Assembly (NCBI GenBank): GCA_007571275.1 | Contig: RKRS01000167.1 | Coordinates: 1-11,477 of the forward strand | Direction of reading: 5' to 3' | DNA length: 11,477 nucleotides | DNA from: Dehalococcoidia bacterium | Lineage (GTDB): Bacteria > Chloroflexota > Dehalococcoidia > Bin125 | Part shown: piece by piece, positions 7,333 to 11,477 of the stretch | Numbering within the stretch: the first letter of the stretch is position 1 | How the letters are laid out: every line of letters starts with the position of its first letter | Notes under the pieces: generated by a model | The model's database searches: none | What the model saw: the letters and a program-made list of their open reading frames with translations, nothing else | Told to the model about the DNA's origin: nothing | Made by a program: the position numbers and the translations under genes

Positions 7333-7482
7333 ACCCTCTCCTCCCCATTCAGAAGCGCTCCCCCTTGGGGGAGCTGTCACGCAGTGACTGAGGGAGCTGC
7401 CCTCCTCTGCCTACGGCATCTCCCCCCAGAGGGGGGAGAGTGAAGAACTTTGTGGTGTCTCCCTCCGGAGGGGGAGGGAGAG
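7333..7482. repeat. GC-rich multi-hairpin intergenic element (REP/MITE-like)
   Basis: The 215-bp gap between the dioxygenase and the binding-protein gene holds a run of inverted repeats: GCTCCCCC/GGGGGAGC at 7357-7374, GTCAC-GCA-GTGAC at 7376-7388, a 9-bp-arm hairpin TCTCCCCCC/GGGGGGAGA at 7419-7439, and CCCTCC/GGAGGG at 7461-7472. The ends look like imperfect inverted repeats of each other (CCCTCTCCTCCCC near 7334 and GGGGAGGGAGAG near 7471). No protein is supported here. The pattern recalls dispersed intergenic repeats in other bacteria. Only one copy is seen here, so the repeat nature is inferred. Confidence 0.6.
7419..7439. terminator. Possible terminator or processing hairpin after the ABC uptake genes
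   Basis: Nine perfect G+C-rich base pairs close around an AGA loop, about 60 bp after the stop of the solute-binding protein gene on the minus strand. There is no T-tract after it in either direction, so this is not a canonical intrinsic terminator. It could instead block 3' exonucleases or belong wholly to the repeat element. Confidence 0.3.
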
Positions 7483-7496
7483 AAACATCTGTGCGG

Positions 7497-9437
7497 CTAT
7501 ACGTTCTTGAGTTTCTGGATCGCCGAGAGCGTGCCTTCACCGCGAAGCTCGGCCGAACCGACTGGCCAGTTGACGTTGGCGGCCGTCATCGCCGCCGCGG
7601 ACACCTCAGTGAGGAACAGCCACGAGTAGTTGTCGTAGAAGGTGATGTACATCTCCTCGAGCAATCGGGCGCGCTCACCCGGATCGAGCGCCTGGTTCTG
7701 AGCCTCGTACAGCTCGTGGATCTCGGTCTCCGGGTAGACGCTCACGGCATAGAAGCCGTTCTCGCTGACACCGGAACCAATGACGGTCTCGGGTTCGGCG
7801 ATCGTGTTGGTGAAGAACCAGAACATGCCGGGCAACTCGAAGGTGCGCACGGTGCGGAAGTACTCGGAGCTGAGGTACTCCTTGATCGTCGTGCGAATGC
7901 CGACCGCCTCCAGATACTCCTGGACCGGCAGCGCCAGGACCGGCACGATGGGCTGGAAGTCCGTAACGATGTGCAGGTCAACGTCGAGCCCATCCGGGTA
8001 GCCGGCCTCTTCGAGCAGCGCCTTCGCCTGCTCGGGGTCGTAGCCGTGGTAGCGCGACTCCAGCGCCTCACCGGGATAGCCGATCGTGCCGCGGTAGGGG
8101 CCAAAGGCCGGGCCTTCGGTGCCGGTCAACAAACCGTCGATGATTTCCTGACGGTTGATGGCCAGATTGGCGGCCTGGCGCACGCGGATATCAAGGAAGG
8201 GATTGGGTACTCCATCAACCTCAGCCACGGAGTCATGCGTATTGAACATGATGTAGTGCGTTGGCTGACTCGACGGCTGGTAGAGCACCTTGAAGTTGGG
8301 GTTGTCGCGGTAGGGCTCGGCTACGTCGGTGGGCAGGTTGTAGATGGCATCGATCTCACCCGCCTCGATGCCGGCAATCTGCGACAGCGGCTCGGGTCGA
8401 ATCTGGACCTCGAAATCCTTGAACCATGGCAGACGCGGATTGGTCAGGCCGTCGCGCGGCTTGTGGTAGTCGTCGTTGCGGGTCCACTTGGCGCCCACGT
8501 CAGGGTCGGACTCGATGAAGCGGAACGGTCCGGTGCCTATCGCGAAGACGCCGTCGACGTGCGCATCGCCGTTTTCTTCGACGTATTGCTTGGACATGTG
8601 GCGGACAGCGCCGGACATGATTGAGCCAGCCAGCGAGGCATTGGGCGCGGGAGTTTCGACGGCGAACGTCAGATCGTCGATCACGCTGTAACTGGCGAAG
8701 TTCTGCGTCCCGAAGGTCTGGCGCGCGGACGCCCATTCGTTCGGATGGTCGCTGGTCTCGCCGCCCTGGTGATACTCGGCCGCGGAGGAGACACGCTCGA
8801 AGTTGAACTCGAGGTCGTGCGCGGTGTAGGGCGTGCCGTTGTGGAACACGACGCCCGGCGTGACGTGGAAGATCACATTGGTCGGGTCGACGATCTCCGG
8901 CAGCTGGACCAGGTTGGGTTCCAGTGCTGCGGTCTCGGGATGGTTGGACATGCCGGAATCGAAGGTGCAGGCGCCGTTGACGTAGTTGGTCTGTGAACCT
9001 GAGCGCTGCGGGTCGAGGCCGGCGGTGTAGCGGCCAATCGCGACGCGCACGTGCGCGTCCAGGTCGACCTCAGGCTCAGCAGCTTGCACGTCCTGCTCGG
9101 CCTCTTCACGCTCGATCGCTTCGACCGTGCCTTGCTCGGCCTGCTGTTCCTGCTGATCGGCCTGTTGCGCCTGTTGCTCGGCTTGCTGCTCGGTCTGCTC
9201 TTGCTGCATGACCTGTTGCTGTTGTTGCTGCTGCTGAGGTTGCGCCGCGGGTTGTGGCTGCTCCTGCTGTTCCTGTGGCTGAGCCTGGACAACCGTTTGC
9301 GCGTCATCATCGTCATCACCGCAGCCGACCAACGCCAGACCGGTTGCGCCGACGCCGGCGCGCGCCGAGGCTCGCAGCAGTGTCCGTCGAGACAACTGTC
9401 GATGCGACATGCGTTTCCAATAGTTGCGTGTGGACAT
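7497..9437 (-). CDS. ABC transporter solute-binding lipoprotein, family 5 (peptide/opine type), Gln-rich linker
   Basis: Captures a substrate outside the membrane and hands it to the permease pair. The protein has 646 residues, longer than the usual ~500-560. The order is: Tat-type signal with SRRTLL (Arg17, Arg18) and a hydrophobic stretch ending in the lipobox LVGC (Cys39), a poly-Asp run 41-45, a Gln/Glu/Ala-rich linker about 51-103, an acidic segment to 127, then the binding domain. Domain signatures are VIFHVTPGVVFHNGTPYTAHDLEFNFERV, GTGPFRF, IEAGEIDAIYNLP, VRQAANLAINRQEI and the ALLEEAGYPDG segment. The extra length is the linker. The start at 9437 is chosen because GAAGGAGT precedes it; ATG 9410 also sits before the signal. 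It follows the permeases after 100 bp and may have its own promoter. Peptides, opines, sugars or other solutes are possible ligands. Confidence 0.95.
   Translation of the reverse strand: MSTRNYWKRMSHRQLSRRTLLRASARAGVGATGLALVGCGDDDDDAQTVVQAQPQEQQEQPQPAAQPQQQQQQQQVMQQEQTEQQAEQQAQQADQQEQQAEQGTVEAIEREEAEQDVQAAEPEVDLDAHVRVAIGRYTAGLDPQRSGSQTNYVNGACTFDSGMSNHPETAALEPNLVQLPEIVDPTNVIFHVTPGVVFHNGTPYTAHDLEFNFERVSSAAEYHQGGETSDHPNEWASARQTFGTQNFASYSVIDDLTFAVETPAPNASLAGSIMSGAVRHMSKQYVEENGDAHVDGVFAIGTGPFRFIESDPDVGAKWTRNDDYHKPRDGLTNPRLPWFKDFEVQIRPEPLSQIAGIEAGEIDAIYNLPTDVAEPYRDNPNFKVLYQPSSQPTHYIMFNTHDSVAEVDGVPNPFLDIRVRQAANLAINRQEIIDGLLTGTEGPAFGPYRGTIGYPGEALESRYHGYDPEQAKALLEEAGYPDGLDVDLHIVTDFQPIVPVLALPVQEYLEAVGIRTTIKEYLSSEYFRTVRTFELPGMFWFFTNTIAEPETVIGSGVSENGFYAVSVYPETEIHELYEAQNQALDPGERARLLEEMYITFYDNYSWLFLTEVSAAAMTAANVNWPVGSAELRGEGTLSAIQKLKNV
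9129..9287 (-). repeat. Gln-rich low-complexity coding repeat in the lipoprotein linker
   Basis: This stretch encodes residues 51-103 of the binding protein, almost only Gln, Glu, Ala and Pro, with a run of eight Gln broken by nothing at about residues 68-75. CAG and CAA codons alternate irregularly in the run rather than forming a pure triplet array, so recent slippage is not obvious. It probably serves as a flexible spacer between the lipid anchor and the binding domain. Confidence 0.8.
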
Positions 9438-9440
9438 GGG

Positions 9441-9448
9441 ACTCCTTC
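9441..9448 (-). promoter_or_regulatory. Ribosome binding site of the solute-binding protein
   Basis: GAAGGAGT on the minus strand, with only 4 nt between AAGGAG and ATG 9437. It is the strongest Shine-Dalgarno in this part of the window, although the spacing is short, and it decides the start in favour of 9437 over 9410. Confidence 0.6.
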
Positions 9449-9481
9449 TTCCGTGGAATGGTTCACCACGAGTATTGCCTG

Positions 9482-9511
9482 ATGTTAGTAAATTTCGATT
9501 CGGCGTATCAA
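9482..9511 (-). promoter_or_regulatory. Possible sigma-70-type promoter before the solute-binding protein gene
   Basis: On the minus strand TTGATA (9511-9506) is separated by 18 bp from TAACAT (9487-9482), upstream of the Shine-Dalgarno. The -35 box matches the consensus at five of six bases and the -10 box at four of six. The surrounding 100-bp gap is AT-richer than its neighbours. A private promoter would let the binding protein be made in excess over the permeases, which is common for such systems. This is a pattern match only. Confidence 0.3.
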
Positions 9512-9537
9512 TCTGGCCTGGCGCGTTCTGGGCTGTG

Positions 9538-10437
9538 TCAACCGAGATTGCGCAGGCGTGGGTCGAGTAGGTCGCGTAGCCAGTCGCCGACCAGGTTGCC
9601 GCTCAACGCGACGAGCATCAGAGCCAGACCAGGCATCCACATCACCCACCAGGCGTGCGTGAGGTAGTTGCGCGCTTCGGTGATCATCCGTCCCCAGGTC
9701 GCCTGTTCGACCGGGGCGCCAACTCCGAGGAAACTGAGCGACGCTTCGGCCACAATCACGATCGGGATTTCCAGCGTCATGATCACGACGATCGTGTTGA
9801 ACACGTTGGGCAGCAGTTGCTTGCGCATGATCCACCAGTTGCTACCGCCTGCCGCCAGCGACGCCACAACAAACTCGCGCTCCTTGAGCGAGAGCACTTC
9901 CGCGCGGATCAAGCGGGCATAGACGGTCCAAGTCCAGACCAACAGGATGAGGATCACATTTCTCAGCGAAGCTCCGAGCACCGCCCCCAACAGCACCGCA
10001 AAGAGGATGGCGGGCAGCGCCAGCTGGACATCGACGTAGCGCATCAGGAGCTGACCAACGACCCCGCCGCGCCAACCGGCGATCATGCCAATGACCGTGC
10101 CGAAGAGCGCGGCGCCGGGGACGACAATCGCCACGACGATCAGCGAGACGCGAGCGCCGTGCACGATCCGCGTCCAGATGTCGCGCCCGACATGGTCAGT
10201 GCCGAGCGGAAATTCGCTGGTTCCTCCGGAAAATGCCGGAGGCGCGAGGCGCGAGAGCAAGTGGGTCTGACCTGGATCATTGGGAGCGATCAGATCGGCG
10301 AAGATGCCAAAGATCAGGAACGCGACCATAATCACCATCGGCGGAATGACCAGCAGGTACCGTCGCGACCGGTAGGTGCGCAACCAGCTTTGTCTGGCCT
10401 GGATTTCGACGGTGGCTTCAGCCACTTGCGCAGTCAT
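9538..10437 (-). CDS. ABC transporter permease, DppC/OppC-type
   Basis: One of two inner-membrane channel subunits of a family-5 uptake transporter. The 299-residue protein has a cytoplasmic N-terminus, a first membrane span about 28-50, the DppC-type segment PLGTDHVGRDIWTRIVHGARVSL at 77-99, further spans about 100-122, 139-172 and 214-238, and a last span about 265-288. The ATPase-coupling (EAA) loop lies at about 188-211, ending in LLPN. SLSFLGVG at 233-240 is typical of DppC. The ATG overlaps the stop of the upstream permease gene as TGATG (10435-10439), so the two are translationally coupled. No ABC ATPase is encoded in the window. The substrate cannot be told from the permease. Confidence 0.95.
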   Translation of the reverse strand: MTAQVAEATVEIQARQSWLRTYRSRRYLLVIPPMVIMVAFLIFGIFADLIAPNDPGQTHLLSRLAPPAFSGGTSEFPLGTDHVGRDIWTRIVHGARVSLIVVAIVVPGAALFGTVIGMIAGWRGGVVGQLLMRYVDVQLALPAILFAVLLGAVLGASLRNVILILLVWTWTVYARLIRAEVLSLKEREFVVASLAAGGSNWWIMRKQLLPNVFNTIVVIMTLEIPIVIVAEASLSFLGVGAPVEQATWGRMITEARNYLTHAWWVMWMPGLALMLVALSGNLVGDWLRDLLDPRLRNLG

Positions 10438-11366
10438 CAGAGAGCAGCCATCCGAATACGGGGATCGATGACGCGATAGGTGAGATCAACGATCAGGTTG
10501 CCCAAGGTGATCGAGGCGGCGATCACGACGAGTCCCGCCTGCACGGTTGGGTAATCGGACTGCAGGATTGATTCGATCATCAGTCGCCCGATCCCCGGCC
10601 AGGAGAAGACCACCTCAATGATCACCGAGCCGGCGATCAGCCGGCCGAGCTCGATGCCCAGAATGGTCATCACCGGGATCAGCGCGTGGCGTAGTCCGTG
10701 ACGCAAGATCACGGTTCGTTCATTGAGCCCCTTGGCGCGCGCCGTGCGAATGAAGTCGGTGTTCATCACGTCGATCATGCCCGAGCGAGTCAGGCGCATG
10801 AAGCCGGCCGCCGAGAGCAACCCAAGCGCAAACGCGGGGAGCACCAGAGCGCGGAAGCCATCTGCGCCCGCCGTCGGGAACCAGGACACTTTGGTCGCCA
10901 GGAAAAAGATCAGCATCAGACCAAGCCAGAAGCTCGGCGTCGCCTGTCCGAAGACCGCGATCAGGCGCGCCAGCCAATCCAGCGGAGAACCGCGCCGCAA
11001 CGCGGCGAACACCCCCAGTGGTAATCCCAAACCCAGCGCCACCACCAATCCGGCGGCAGTCAGTTTGATCGTGCCGAGCACTTTATCCGCCACGATGTCG
11101 ATCGCCGCCCCGGTGCGATGGAAGGAATAGCCCAGGTCGCCTTGCACGGCGTCGCCGAGGAAGATTCCGTATTGCACGATCAACGGTTCGTTCAAACCGA
11201 GCTTTTCGCGGATGCGCTCGTAGTCCTCGTTGGTCGCGTCGAAGGGGAGCAGCGAGGTCTCCGGGTTACCAATCAGTCGTGATACGACGAAGACAATGCT
11301 GACGACCACCCACACCACGAGGATCGTCTGGAGCAGTCGAATTAGCAGCAGGTTGAGAAACTGCAC
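10437..11366 (-). CDS. ABC transporter permease, DppB/OppB-type
   Basis: The other inner-membrane channel subunit of the uptake transporter, 309 residues. It shows the DppB pattern: an N-terminal span (about 9-31), IREKLGLNEPLIVQY at 52-66, GDLGYSF at 76-82, spans about 100-122, 134-158 and 172-192, the EAA coupling loop at about 204-231 (DFIRTARAKG to HALIP), FSWPGIGRLM at 254-263 and YPTVQAG in the last periplasmic loop, then a final span and YRVIDPRIR. The start is GTG at 11366, with GGAG 6 nt upstream; no in-frame ATG fits better. It is the first gene of the operon in this window. A perfect 17-bp palindrome lies about 16 bp upstream of the start. Confidence 0.95.
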   Translation of the reverse strand: MQFLNLLLIRLLQTILVVWVVVSIVFVVSRLIGNPETSLLPFDATNEDYERIREKLGLNEPLIVQYGIFLGDAVQGDLGYSFHRTGAAIDIVADKVLGTIKLTAAGLVVALGLGLPLGVFAALRRGSPLDWLARLIAVFGQATPSFWLGLMLIFFLATKVSWFPTAGADGFRALVLPAFALGLLSAAGFMRLTRSGMIDVMNTDFIRTARAKGLNERTVILRHGLRHALIPVMTILGIELGRLIAGSVIIEVVFSWPGIGRLMIESILQSDYPTVQAGLVVIAASITLGNLIVDLTYRVIDPRIRMAAL

Positions 11367-11382
11367 CGCTCACTCCGGGTTC

Positions 11383-11399
11383 GGTCGATTGAATCGACC
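11383..11399. promoter_or_regulatory. Perfect 17-bp palindrome upstream of the permease operon
   Basis: GGTCGATT-G-AATCGACC has 8-bp arms with no mismatch and one central base. It lies just upstream of the Shine-Dalgarno and GTG start of the first permease gene, where an operator for a dimeric repressor would sit. As RNA it could also fold near the start. No regulator gene is visible in the window, so the binding protein is unknown. Confidence 0.4.
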
Positions 11400-11477
11400 A
11401 CCATCAGTGGCGGCAGTCTAACAATGCGCCACAGCGCTCGCGCGCCGGATTCGGCCCATCCCCTCCACTTCATCTCC

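Noticed and set aside
7357..7482. CRISPR array
   Set aside because: The palindromes differ in sequence and spacing; there is no regular repeat-spacer pattern and no cas gene.
7440..8624. Long open frame on the plus strand (394 codons) opposite the binding-protein gene
   Set aside because: It mirrors the codon pattern of the minus-strand gene, which has clear family motifs; the translation shows only Val/Leu/Arg/Gly-rich sequence without domains.
9213..9236. Triplet repeat as a phase-variation tract
   Set aside because: Length changes in multiples of three would not shift the frame, and CAG and CAA are mixed, so a slippage switch is not supported.
9051..9482. Plus-strand frame with a very Leu-rich stretch resembling a membrane protein
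   Set aside because: The Leu run is the complement of the CAG/CAA codons of the Gln-rich linker on the minus strand.
9655..10479. Plus-strand frame of 274 codons opposite the DppC-type permease
   Set aside because: It is rich in His, Asp, Arg and Gln, as expected from the reverse complement of hydrophobic membrane-protein codons; there are no motifs.

Overview
The window is a GC-rich, densely packed piece of a free-living bacterial chromosome, with several features that fit Chloroflexota: a twin-arginine lipoprotein signal running straight into a Cys-Gly-poly-Asp stretch, an F420/FMN luciferase-like oxidoreductase, a phytanoyl-CoA-type dioxygenase and family-5 ABC uptake genes. SAR202/Dehalococcoidia-like or Thermomicrobia-like lineages are my best guess. 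This is inference from gene content and style; no rRNA or tRNA gene is present to settle it.

Layout. 1-659 (+): 3' part of leuC, carrying all three iron-sulfur cysteines. 730-2335 (+): two uncharacterised genes overlapping by ATGA. The first is a small protein gene that appears split by a frameshift near 846-852; the second encodes 372 residues with a TPR-like helical N-terminus. 2343-3881 (-): type-B carboxylesterase. 3963-4994 (+): luciferase-like oxidoreductase, divergent from the esterase. 6286-4991 (-): class III PLP enzyme closely resembling 2,2-dialkylglycine decarboxylase. 7281-6310 (-): PhyH-family Fe(II)/2-oxoglutarate dioxygenase, 23 nt upstream of the PLP enzyme gene and probably co-transcribed. 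7333-7482: GC-rich multi-hairpin intergenic element. 9437-7497 (-): Gln-rich solute-binding lipoprotein. 10437-9538 and 11366-10437 (-): the two ABC permeases, overlapping by TGATG. 11367-11477: upstream leader with a perfect 17-bp palindrome.

How it may work together. The minus-strand genes read permease, permease, binding protein, then (across the hairpin element) dioxygenase and PLP enzyme. This suggests import of a peptide-like or amino-acid-like compound followed by oxidation and transamination/decarboxylation. The esterase and luciferase-like oxidoreductase next door could belong to the same catabolic neighbourhood. No ABC ATPase gene is visible, so the importer is incomplete here. The most promising unexplained item is the two-gene cassette at 730-2335; its function cannot be read from the sequence. 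The hairpin element and the active-site changes in the decarboxylase-like enzyme are the other points worth following.
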